Below, piece by piece: positions 1-6,753 of a stretch of 11,058 nt of DNA. Made by a program: the position numbers and the translations under genes. The notes beneath the pieces are model-generated. The model searched no databases. It saw only the letters and a program-made list of their open reading frames with translations, and was not told the origin of the DNA. Origin of the DNA: Opitutia bacterium (GTDB lineage: Bacteria > Verrucomicrobiota > Verrucomicrobiia > Opitutales > Seribacteraceae); NCBI GenBank assembly GCA_018646565.1, contig JABGUO010000066.1:1-11058 (forward strand), in the 5' to 3' direction. Each line of letters begins with the position of its first letter. The first letter of the stretch is position 1.

Positions 1-2
1 AA

Positions 3-1709
3 CTGATTACAAAGAATAGAAATATACTCTCTTCCTTGCGGATAAAGGATCCGTTCGAAATATCTGTGCAAAATGACCTCGTTAATTACCAATCCAATAG
101 TTTAGGGAAAACCGGTGCCATATCATTTTTCAGTAAGGATTCTATACCAGAAGTCATTTTAAATTTTCAAAATCTAAGTTTTATTGGAATAGAGTCTGTT
201 TTTTCTGGGGAAATTATATTTGAAAATGGCTTTCCGGTCTGGACGGTTAAAAATTTTAAAACGGAAGTTATTGGAAATACTAATCCAATAACGGGGGGGC
301 AGAGTTTCAAAATACAATGTGATTTGAAGTTTTTCCCGCACCGTGGTAAACAGGGGATTTATGAATTAAATAATGTTATTTTATTGGATAGAAAAGAAGA
401 TCGATTCGAGGGAGATTTATCTATTTCCCTTAATCAAAAGGGCGAGGTTACTCGTTTAACAAGCAAAAATTTTGTATTTAGTTCTCCCTTATTAAATAGA
501 TTTTTATTCCCCCAATTTCCAAGCTTAAATAATTTAATCATTAAAGCTAATCATCTTGATTGGCGGACTGATAAAACGAACCAACTTGAGCTGGATGGAC
601 AAATGATTTTATCTGCGCTTGTTCCTTCTTCAGGACCTGCTTTTGAGATTCCAATCAAATGGACTGTAGTAAATGAAAATGATCAATTTTCCCATTGGAT
701 TAAGTTATCTTATCAAAAGAATCTTCGTTCAGATTTAGAAATAAGTTTAGTACCAGAAAAGAATTCGTTCACAATTAATAGCAAGCTAATTAGTAGAGTG
801 GACTTGGTTGATTTATTTCGAAAATGCATTCGTCCAACGATTCAAAATGAACCAATTATTGCCGGGTGGTTGGCAGAAAATAGAAATTTTATTCTGCAAT
901 TATCTTTCGAAACTGTTTTACTAACCCCGACTATTGAACTGAACGATTTCAAGGCAGAGATTAATCTTGAAAATCAAAAAATCACCTTTCAATCCAAAAT
1001 TCAAGATTCTCTCATTCAAGGTGAATTACAATTCAAATTAGTGGATTCCAATACATCGGATCTATCGACATTTAATCTTCAGTTAAGTGGGGAAGATACT
1101 AATGCGTCTATTTTAAATTCATTCACGAATCAAATAATGAGTATGGATGGATTAGCTAATTGGAAACTCAATGCGAAGGGGGAAATGAACGGTACCTTTG
1201 AACTCCAAAGTAGTATTGAGATTGGTAATTTGATGGTCATGCCATTGGATGGAGGGATAGACATCAATGCAGATCTGCTCAAAGAGGGAATGGAAAAGAG
1301 CTTGGGGAGTTCATTTTCCTGGTCTGCTCCTCAAACGAGAATGATTGAAGCCCTGGGCAGTCTTATCGACGAAATTTCCTTTGAGCATGGCTCCATTAAA
1401 ATAAACAGAAAAGGTTCAGGGGAATGGCTTTTTTCACTCTCTGATTTAACTGGTCAAGATATTAGCCTAATGGGGAGTGGATCCTTGTCGCCAAACGGTA
1501 ATTTCAAGATGAATGTTTTCCCCGGCTTTAAAAATGAATGGGCCGATTTCCTTCAAGTAGTGAACATTCTCGCTGCCGGGAAAGCCCGGAAGGGATACCG
1601 CTCATTAAAACGGGAACCACTCGTTATTGAAGGAGTTCCTGGACGAATAAAGTTAACTAATTGGTGGGATCTGCTCGGGCAAGGAATGGGATTGGAACCA
1701 GCAGAATAG
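3..1709 (+). CDS. AsmA-like C-terminal domain protein (5' partial)
   Basis: The reading frame is open to the left edge of the window, so the gene starts upstream; the TTG at 36 is only the first possible start codon inside the window. About 568 residues are visible. They are rich in short alternating polar/hydrophobic stretches and Gly/Asn turns, as in long beta-strand-rich AsmA/TamB/YhdP-type envelope proteins. The last ~110 residues have the feel of an AsmA-like C-terminus: a GSGSLSPNGNF segment, then a segment ending in VIEGVPGRIKLTNWWDLLG near the stop. No transmembrane helix is visible in this part; a membrane anchor, if any, would be in the missing N-terminus. Members of this group are associated with the cell envelope and several with phospholipid transport to the outer membrane; applying that here is inference. 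The gene converges on the glycosyltransferase gene with only 7 bases between stops. It looks more AT-rich than the genes to its right. Family assignment is moderate; function is unknown. Confidence 0.6.
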   Translation: MITKNRNILSSLRIKDPFEISVQNDLVNYQSNSLGKTGAISFFSKDSIPEVILNFQNLSFIGIESVFSGEIIFENGFPVWTVKNFKTEVIGNTNPITGGQSFKIQCDLKFFPHRGKQGIYELNNVILLDRKEDRFEGDLSISLNQKGEVTRLTSKNFVFSSPLLNRFLFPQFPSLNNLIIKANHLDWRTDKTNQLELDGQMILSALVPSSGPAFEIPIKWTVVNENDQFSHWIKLSYQKNLRSDLEISLVPEKNSFTINSKLISRVDLVDLFRKCIRPTIQNEPIIAGWLAENRNFILQLSFETVLLTPTIELNDFKAEINLENQKITFQSKIQDSLIQGELQFKLVDSNTSDLSTFNLQLSGEDTNASILNSFTNQIMSMDGLANWKLNAKGEMNGTFELQSSIEIGNLMVMPLDGGIDINADLLKEGMEKSLGSSFSWSAPQTRMIEALGSLIDEISFEHGSIKINRKGSGEWLFSLSDLTGQDISLMGSGSLSPNGNFKMNVFPGFKNEWADFLQVVNILAAGKARKGYRSLKREPLVIEGVPGRIKLTNWWDLLGQGMGLEPAE

Positions 1710-1716
1710 AGTACAA

Positions 1717-3156
1717 TTAGGTTCTTAGTAAGTTTAGACGAGCAGGGGAGAGAAACGATTCGAGCAGATGCTCGCCATGTGCAAACTCTAACTGGTCTTG
1801 TTTTGAATGTAAGATCTTTTCGTAAATATGCTTTAGTTTTGTGGTATAACTTTTCGGAGCAAAGTTTTCGTTAATTGATTCTTTATTTTTCAGAATGATC
1901 TCTGAATCGATTCTTTCCAGTTTAACTTGCGATCGAATTTCATCCCGTGCCTCTGTGGATTTTGAAATAGATAAAATAATTTCCTCCTGTAATACCTCGT
2001 CTAATCGGCCAAAGTCGATCTGATCATTCTGAACCATTGATTGATACGCAATATCCGTCGCATTGCTAGGCATCTCCTGCTGGTATTCGAGAAAGAATTT
2101 TTCAAGTGTCGTTTGAATTTTCGATGACAGTGATCCCTTGTTTTGCAAGTGTTCAAGGTTGATATTAATTCGTTGGTATAAGTGATTTAAATTAATACCA
2201 AGACTGGAGAAATCCAGAGTTATTTCTGGAATATTTCGACCCCAAAGAAATTTTCCGGACATCCATGGTTCCAGGAACCCTAAACCGAAACCCTCTGCAA
2301 TACTGGTGGACAATATACCATCAGCATGATCGACCATTTCTGGAAATGAAACAGATGTTTTTTCCCCTAAAGCAAAAGTAACAGGAAGATTAATTTCAGT
2401 ACTAAATTGTTCCCATCTTTTAAAGATTGGCTGAAATTCGGGATTGGTAGGACCTAGACTATTTGCAAAGTGTTTTTCAGGATAAGAAGCGGCGATCAAT
2501 GCTAATTCACCGAGGTTTTTTCTTCGAACTGCACGAACGGGATAGAGAAATAGATTATCAGGCAACTCAGGGTGGGGGAGAGTATTTACTTCCTGTGCGG
2601 AGGAGGGAATTGAAATGGCATTGGCTAATAGGTGGACTGGACTCGCCTTGTTAGAAAAAACCTTTTGTAAAAAAGTGTGATCCCGATGGTTAAGGGTTGC
2701 GTAATGAACTGTTGAGGAACAGGGATAAGCCGAAGAGTATACTTCTTTGAGTGTACTGAAATTCGAGGGTCTTCCGTCCTCTGCAAAATCATGGGGATGG
2801 AGCAGCATTGGATTTGCATCTTCTGCGAGCAGAGCAACTGCTTTCGTTAAGGAGGCGTTTTTACCCAGACTATGGTTGTGAACATGCCAAATGTCGGGTT
2901 TTCCTCCAAGCCCGACTTTTGCTGCCTTCTCCAATCGTTCTTTTAGCACAGAAGGGGAGATTGAATTAGTAGATGAAGAATAATCAAGCCCCTCGACAAT
3001 CTGGACATTTTTGATTTTATCGCCCGGATATTTTCGACCTGTTAAGACTACAAATTGGGGTGATTCAAGTTCCTGGCTAAATGACTCGAGTGTGTTTTCG
3101 ATTACCCGGGTAACCCCTCCGGGTTCCAAGTGATAATGGACGATTGCAACCCTCAC
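1717..3156 (-). CDS. GT4-like (GT-B fold) glycosyltransferase, last gene of the gpgS operon
   Basis: A 479-residue retaining-type glycosyltransferase of GT-B fold. The N-terminus carries the glycine-rich acceptor-domain signature HYHLEPGGVTR (residues 7-17), followed by HVHNHSLGK (91-99) and HPHDFAEDGRP (120-130). The donor domain has YPVRAVRRKNLGE (205-217), where Arg/Lys residues usually contact the nucleotide-sugar phosphates, and an EX7E motif (E288 and E296 in AEGFGLGFLEPW). Residues after about 400 are charged and likely helical. The start is GTG at 3156, chosen because it puts MRVAIVHYH right at the N-terminus as usual for the family; no good ribosome binding site is seen. It follows gpgS by 27 bases and is probably co-transcribed. 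Donor and acceptor cannot be read from the sequence. Given the neighbours it may add a sugar to glucosyl(phospho)glycerate, or act on a different glycan. It is not closely similar to the second GT at 5446-6750. Confidence 0.8.
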   Translation of the reverse strand: MRVAIVHYHLEPGGVTRVIENTLESFSQELESPQFVVLTGRKYPGDKIKNVQIVEGLDYSSSTNSISPSVLKERLEKAAKVGLGGKPDIWHVHNHSLGKNASLTKAVALLAEDANPMLLHPHDFAEDGRPSNFSTLKEVYSSAYPCSSTVHYATLNHRDHTFLQKVFSNKASPVHLLANAISIPSSAQEVNTLPHPELPDNLFLYPVRAVRRKNLGELALIAASYPEKHFANSLGPTNPEFQPIFKRWEQFSTEINLPVTFALGEKTSVSFPEMVDHADGILSTSIAEGFGLGFLEPWMSGKFLWGRNIPEITLDFSSLGINLNHLYQRININLEHLQNKGSLSSKIQTTLEKFFLEYQQEMPSNATDIAYQSMVQNDQIDFGRLDEVLQEEIILSISKSTEARDEIRSQVKLERIDSEIILKNKESINENFAPKSYTTKLKHIYEKILHSKQDQLEFAHGEHLLESFLSPARLNLLRT

Positions 3157-3183
3157 TTCAGTACGGGTTTCTTGTGCGAAAAA

Positions 3184-4164
3184 TCAAGAATTACCAGTAC
3201 GCTTACGGTATCCATCAATTTCAATCATGGGAGGTCTTTCCTCTTCCACGACCTCCTGGACGAGTTGGTTATAAGAACCATCTTCCACCTCGAACCGTCG
3301 GTAGAAGGTTTCCACATCAGGAACCCGATCAATTTTCCCCTGGCTGTGTAATCGATTGATAAAAGTTTGGAGAATACCAAAACTCATTTTACCCAGAGCA
3401 TTTGTGGTTTGATTTCTGTGCACTCTTCGATCGAGGTCAGTTTGTGCAAAGGCATTTAAACCAAACTTTTCGTATAAATCAAGAAGGTGCGAGGTTTCCA
3501 CGCCATATCCAATTGGAAAGGGAATCATCTCCAGTACTTCTCTTCTTGCCGCGTACTCTCCAGACAATGGTTGTATAATATTAGTCAGTTCGGGATAGAA
3601 TAAAGAAAACAACGGACGAATCAAAATTTCGGTTACCCGTCCGCCTCCACTGGAGCGTAGACCACTTGAGTAATTGAGTGGTCTATCGTAGAAGGCTTTT
3701 ACGTATTGTACTTCCGCTTGCTTAATTAATGGTGCAACGAGTCCGTAGACAAATCGCGGATGAATATTAGAGATATCCGCATCCACATAACAGATAATAT
3801 CTCCTTTGAGTTGATGAATTGCTTTCCAAAGGTTCTCTCCTTTTCCTCGCTTATCACCGACTTCAGGAAGGATTTCTGAGGCTAAGTAAGTATCTGCGCC
3901 GTAGCTTTCAGCCACCTCGAGGGTTTTATCATTTGAGCCCGAATCAATAACAGCAAACTCATCAATTAATGGATATCTTTCCATTAGTTCAGAACGAAGA
4001 ATTAAAACTTCTTTCCCAATAGTCTTTTCTTCATTTAGAGTGGGTATGCATAAGGATATTTTTAGATCTTTTTTTTCTTTCTCCTTCACTAAATCCAAAA
4101 TATCCCAAAATTCTCCGTGGTGAAAAGTATTGTGCTCGAGCCATTTTTGATTATCGCCTGTCAT
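3184..4164 (-). CDS. gpgS: Glucosyl-3-phosphoglycerate synthase (GT81)
   Basis: A 326-residue GT-A fold enzyme that transfers glucose from a nucleotide sugar (UDP- or GDP-glucose in characterised members) to D-3-phosphoglycerate, the committed step to glucosylglycerate and mannosylglucosylglycerate. Family landmarks in order: CIPTLNEEKTIG (about 39-50), the nucleotide-site DSGSNDKT (74-81), the metal-binding DAD motif (D128, D130), KAFYDRPL near 156-163, the QPLSGEYAARRE segment (198-209), GYGVE with E223, and VHRN with H249, matching the DXD, Glu and His landmarks of mycobacterial GpgS, which is also about 324 residues long. A TTG nine bases upstream (4173) could start a 329-residue form. 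I prefer the ATG at 4164 because it forms an ATGA overlap with the stop of the upstream M20-like gene, suggesting translational coupling, and because an AAGGA element at 4176-4180 is too close to the TTG. The phosphatase GpgP, needed to finish glucosylglycerate, is not in the window. Assignment is strong. Confidence 0.92.
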   Translation of the reverse strand: MTGDNQKWLEHNTFHHGEFWDILDLVKEKEKKDLKISLCIPTLNEEKTIGKEVLILRSELMERYPLIDEFAVIDSGSNDKTLEVAESYGADTYLASEILPEVGDKRGKGENLWKAIHQLKGDIICYVDADISNIHPRFVYGLVAPLIKQAEVQYVKAFYDRPLNYSSGLRSSGGGRVTEILIRPLFSLFYPELTNIIQPLSGEYAARREVLEMIPFPIGYGVETSHLLDLYEKFGLNAFAQTDLDRRVHRNQTTNALGKMSFGILQTFINRLHSQGKIDRVPDVETFYRRFEVEDGSYNQLVQEVVEEERPPMIEIDGYRKRTGNS

Positions 4165-5357
4165 GATTCGCAAATTCCTTTATCGATTGCCTGAAGAAGC
4201 GTAACAAGCTGTGCAATTCCGGCTTGTAAGGGGGCAAGTTGAATCGTTTCATTTTCCTCACCAATATTTTCTGCATGGGTTAAGCCCAAAGTAACACCGG
4301 CATACCCCGCCTCGATTAGTACATTTAAGTCTCCTGTACTCGGGATTACTTGAGGGGTGATTCCAATTTCATCCATTATTGATCGGGTTGCTTTTACGAG
4401 CGGATGAGTAAATGGAATGCCACAATTCGGCCGGGTCGCGACCACTTCAAGTTTTACAGTGGTCCCATTTTCAAGAGAGCATTGTTCGCAAAGGTCATTT
4501 ACTTTTTGCTGAAGTTCCGCAATCACTTCATCCGCTTCGCTGGTAATTTCAAAACGTAAACATCCACTGTGGGGTGTTTTATTATAAGTCGTCCCACAGG
4601 TTAACCCACCAAGGACCATTTTAGTTTTGGGTTCCTTGGGGAGTGGTATTTCCAACAATTGATTAATAATACGAGTTAGGTGTCCCACTGCTCCGGAGGA
4701 ACCAAAACGATTCCAGTCATAATTACTGGGCACTTCTAGGCGAATCTCTCCCCTTAAAGTACCCAGTCCTGCATAACTTAATCTACCCTGACTCGCTCCC
4801 TCCACGCAGATTCCGGCACTAATTGGCCGTTGCTTAGTGTCTAAAAAATATCTTGCTCCTTCTAAGTTTCCACGACCCAAGCTTTTCGTGTTCGCTAGCA
4901 GAATTAGGTCATCCTTTAAGGTAATTCCAAGGATTTTTAGTAGCTTGGGTAATGCCACAACAGTGGCCAAGCCAATTGCATTATCGGCAATTCCGGGACC
5001 TGTAATTGAATCCGGACCCACATTTAAAACATGCTGAGTGGTCGCATTAAAAACGGAATCTGCATGTGCCATTACTAAGATAGAGGATCGTCCCTCACTG
5101 CCGGGCAATACCGCCGATGCATTTCCCTGTTCATCTATTTCCGGATCCTCCATTCCATTTTCCCTAAATCGGTCAACCGTCAATCGGATTCGATCTTCTT
5201 CGTTAAAAGTGGGGGAAGGAACTTCGCCCAGTAAAACCGCATCGGTGAGAACAAGTTTCCGTGCTTCCTGTAGTTTTTCGATTTGAGTGGGTAAATCTTG
5301 GAGCAAATTCCCAAGGTCAAAATCTTTTGAAGTAGTTTCTAGCATCATTTGATACAT
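4161..5357 (-). CDS. M20-family metallopeptidase homologue with degenerate active site
   Basis: A 398-residue protein with the full length and architecture of the M20 metallo-hydrolases: catalytic domain, inserted lid/dimerisation domain (about 200-310), and a C-terminal return to the catalytic domain. Visible motifs are VMAHADSV (H98, D100), GPGIADNAIG (D125), VEGASQGR (E186), a lid Asn (N259), and STGDLNVL (340-347). Compared from memory with carboxypeptidase G2, the residues for one zinc (H98, D125, E186) are kept. The catalytic Glu and the adjacent zinc-ligand Glu are Ser159-Leu160 (in ANTKSLGRG), the lid His is Tyr213 (SNYDWNRFG), and the C-terminal zinc His aligns with Gly366. The protein is therefore probably not an ordinary peptidase; it may be a pseudoenzyme, a binding protein, or an enzyme with altered chemistry. 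The start is ATG 5357; ATGs at 5348 and 5345 are alternatives, and no clear ribosome binding site is present. It heads the minus-strand operon and overlaps gpgS by four bases, implying a role linked to that pathway. Confidence 0.85.
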   Translation of the reverse strand: MYQMMLETTSKDFDLGNLLQDLPTQIEKLQEARKLVLTDAVLLGEVPSPTFNEEDRIRLTVDRFRENGMEDPEIDEQGNASAVLPGSEGRSSILVMAHADSVFNATTQHVLNVGPDSITGPGIADNAIGLATVVALPKLLKILGITLKDDLILLANTKSLGRGNLEGARYFLDTKQRPISAGICVEGASQGRLSYAGLGTLRGEIRLEVPSNYDWNRFGSSGAVGHLTRIINQLLEIPLPKEPKTKMVLGGLTCGTTYNKTPHSGCLRFEITSEADEVIAELQQKVNDLCEQCSLENGTTVKLEVVATRPNCGIPFTHPLVKATRSIMDEIGITPQVIPSTGDLNVLIEAGYAGVTLGLTHAENIGEENETIQLAPLQAGIAQLVTLLQAIDKGICES

Positions 5358-5445
5358 TCGCCATAATGTATTATTAAATATCTTGCCATTACAAAGTGAT
5401 TTTTTCTTTTTATTGGTTGAAAAAATCTTCGAGTTACTTCAAATA
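5358..5445. promoter_or_regulatory. Divergent promoter region between the two sugar operons
   Basis: This AT-rich 88-bp gap separates the M20-like/gpgS/GT operon (minus) from the GT/phosphorylase/RsmE-like operon (plus), so promoters for both should lie here or just inside the gene starts. For the minus strand a weak pair can be read: TTGTAA at about 5389-5394 and TACATT at about 5365-5370 (18-base spacer), which would put the transcript start close to the ATG at 5357. For the plus strand TTGCCA at 5383-5388 has no convincing -10 partner at normal spacing. No terminator hairpin is seen. The location is sound; the individual boxes are guesses. Confidence 0.4.
5363..5374. repeat. Short inverted repeat ATAAT-GT-ATTAT, possible operator
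   Basis: A perfect 5-bp inverted repeat with a 2-bp centre lies 6 bp upstream of the M20-like start codon and overlaps the weak minus-strand -10 candidate. Its position would suit an operator. It is short and AT-only in the arms, so chance occurrence in an AT-rich gap is quite possible. Confidence 0.25.
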
Positions 5446-6750
5446 ATGAGTGATCGTTCCTGGCAATTAATAGCAAATGACGATCCTCGTTTTATGTCAA
5501 AAAATATAGGTTTTATTTCAACTCGTTTTGCAGGGCAGGACGGGGTATCTCTTGAAAGTGCAAAGTGGGCAGAAGTACTTTGGGAGGACGAACATGTCAG
5601 CTACTGGTACAGTGGTCAAAGTGACCGGGATCCAGACATCAGTTTCGTGGTGCCTGAAGCATATTTTGGTTTTTCTGAAAATAAATGGATTAACGAAAGA
5701 ATTTGGGGTTCCGGACAAAGAGATCGATTTGTTTCTTCAAGGATTCGCGATCTTGCAGATTATATCAAAAGTACAATTTATCGATTTGTGGAGAGATTTG
5801 ATATTGATATCGTAATTCCTCAAAATTGCCTGGCAATTCCAATGCACCTTCCACTCGGAATCGCGCTAACCGAATTTCTATCGGAAACACAGATGCCTGC
5901 GATTGCCCATCACCATGATTTTTTCTGGGAGCGTACTCGCTTTTCTGTTAACTCGGTTCCCGAATACTTGGACATGAGTTTCCCCCCCAAGTTTTCCAAT
6001 ATGAGAAATGTGGTGATCAACCAGGAGGCACAGGAACAGCTTGCTTTGCGGAAAGGTTTATCATCATTGGTAATTCCCAATGTATTCGATTTTGATAATC
6101 CTCCCGACCATATAGACGAGTATGCCTCGGATGTTCGAGAAGAACTAGGGTTGGCAGAGGATGATTTTTTTATTCTTCAACCCACTCGCGTGGTACCGAG
6201 AAAAGGAATTGAACAGGCGATCAAATTAGTCAGTTTGCTGAAAGACCCGCGTTGTAAACTAGTAATTTCCCATGAAGCTGGCGATGAGGGATATGAATAC
6301 CTGGGAATGCTCGAACAACTCGCAAATGAAGAAGGTGTCGATATGCGAGTGGTTGCAGACCGAGTGGGAGAAGTGAGGCAACGTGATTCGGAAGGTAAGA
6401 AAATATATACCCTATGGGATCTTTATCTTCATGCAGATTTTGTTACTTACCCCAGTACCTATGAAGGGTTCGGAAATGCACTCTTAGAAGCCATTTACTT
6501 CCGAAAGCCAGTATTGATTAATCGATACTCTATTTTTGTTCGCGATATTGAACCCAAGGGCTTTCGTCTGTTAACAATGGATGGATTTGTTACTCCAAGC
6601 TTGGCAAAACGCGTGAAGCAAATTCTGTTTGATGCAGAGCTTCGAAAAGAGATTGTCAATTTCAACTATGAAGTCGCCCGTCACTTTTATTCTTATTCTG
6701 TTGTGCGGAGTAATTTACGTGCATTTATTGCCAGCTTAACCGGTTATTAA
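5446..6750 (+). CDS. GT4-type glycosyltransferase, candidate mannosylglucosyl(phospho)glycerate synthase
   Basis: A 434-residue GT-B glycosyltransferase. The N-terminal domain begins with IGFISTRFAGQDGVSLE (about 21-37) and contains AHHHDFFWERTRF (154-166), a motif I associate with a GT4 subgroup found near glucosylglycerate genes. The donor domain has QPTRVVPRKGIEQAI (245-259), with the phosphate-contacting Arg/Lys, and the EX7E pair E340/E348 in EGFGNALLEA. An in-frame TTG at 5383 would add 21 hydrophobic residues; I chose ATG 5446 because the extension lies in the AT-rich promoter gap. ATG 5494 is a shorter option. The gene is the first of a plus-strand operon, with three bases to the phosphorylase start. 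Because gpgS lies across the divergent promoter, transfer of a second sugar (mannose in Petrotoga-type mannosylglucosylglycerate synthesis) to glucosyl-3-phosphoglycerate or glucosylglycerate is a reasonable inference. The donor cannot be read from the sequence. The GT call is strong; the substrate is speculative. Confidence 0.8.
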   Translation: MSDRSWQLIANDDPRFMSKNIGFISTRFAGQDGVSLESAKWAEVLWEDEHVSYWYSGQSDRDPDISFVVPEAYFGFSENKWINERIWGSGQRDRFVSSRIRDLADYIKSTIYRFVERFDIDIVIPQNCLAIPMHLPLGIALTEFLSETQMPAIAHHHDFFWERTRFSVNSVPEYLDMSFPPKFSNMRNVVINQEAQEQLALRKGLSSLVIPNVFDFDNPPDHIDEYASDVREELGLAEDDFFILQPTRVVPRKGIEQAIKLVSLLKDPRCKLVISHEAGDEGYEYLGMLEQLANEEGVDMRVVADRVGEVRQRDSEGKKIYTLWDLYLHADFVTYPSTYEGFGNALLEAIYFRKPVLINRYSIFVRDIEPKGFRLLTMDGFVTPSLAKRVKQILFDAELRKEIVNFNYEVARHFYSYSVVRSNLRAFIASLTGY

Positions 6751-6753
6751 TTT

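Noticed and set aside
36..38. TTG as the real start of the first gene
   Set aside because: The frame is open through to the window edge without a stop, and AsmA-like proteins are much longer, so this is a truncated gene rather than a gene starting here.
1710..1716. Bidirectional terminator between the AsmA-like gene and the glycosyltransferase gene
   Set aside because: Only 7 bases separate the stops, and I saw no stable hairpin with a T-run there.
5038..5286. Plus-strand open frame opposite the M20-like gene
   Set aside because: It is antisense to a conserved coding region and its Ser-rich composition is typical of a shadow frame.
5383..5445. TTG-initiated 21-residue N-terminal extension of the second glycosyltransferase
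   Set aside because: It falls in the AT-rich promoter gap, has no ribosome binding site and encodes a low-complexity Phe/Leu-rich stretch; ATG 5446 is more credible.
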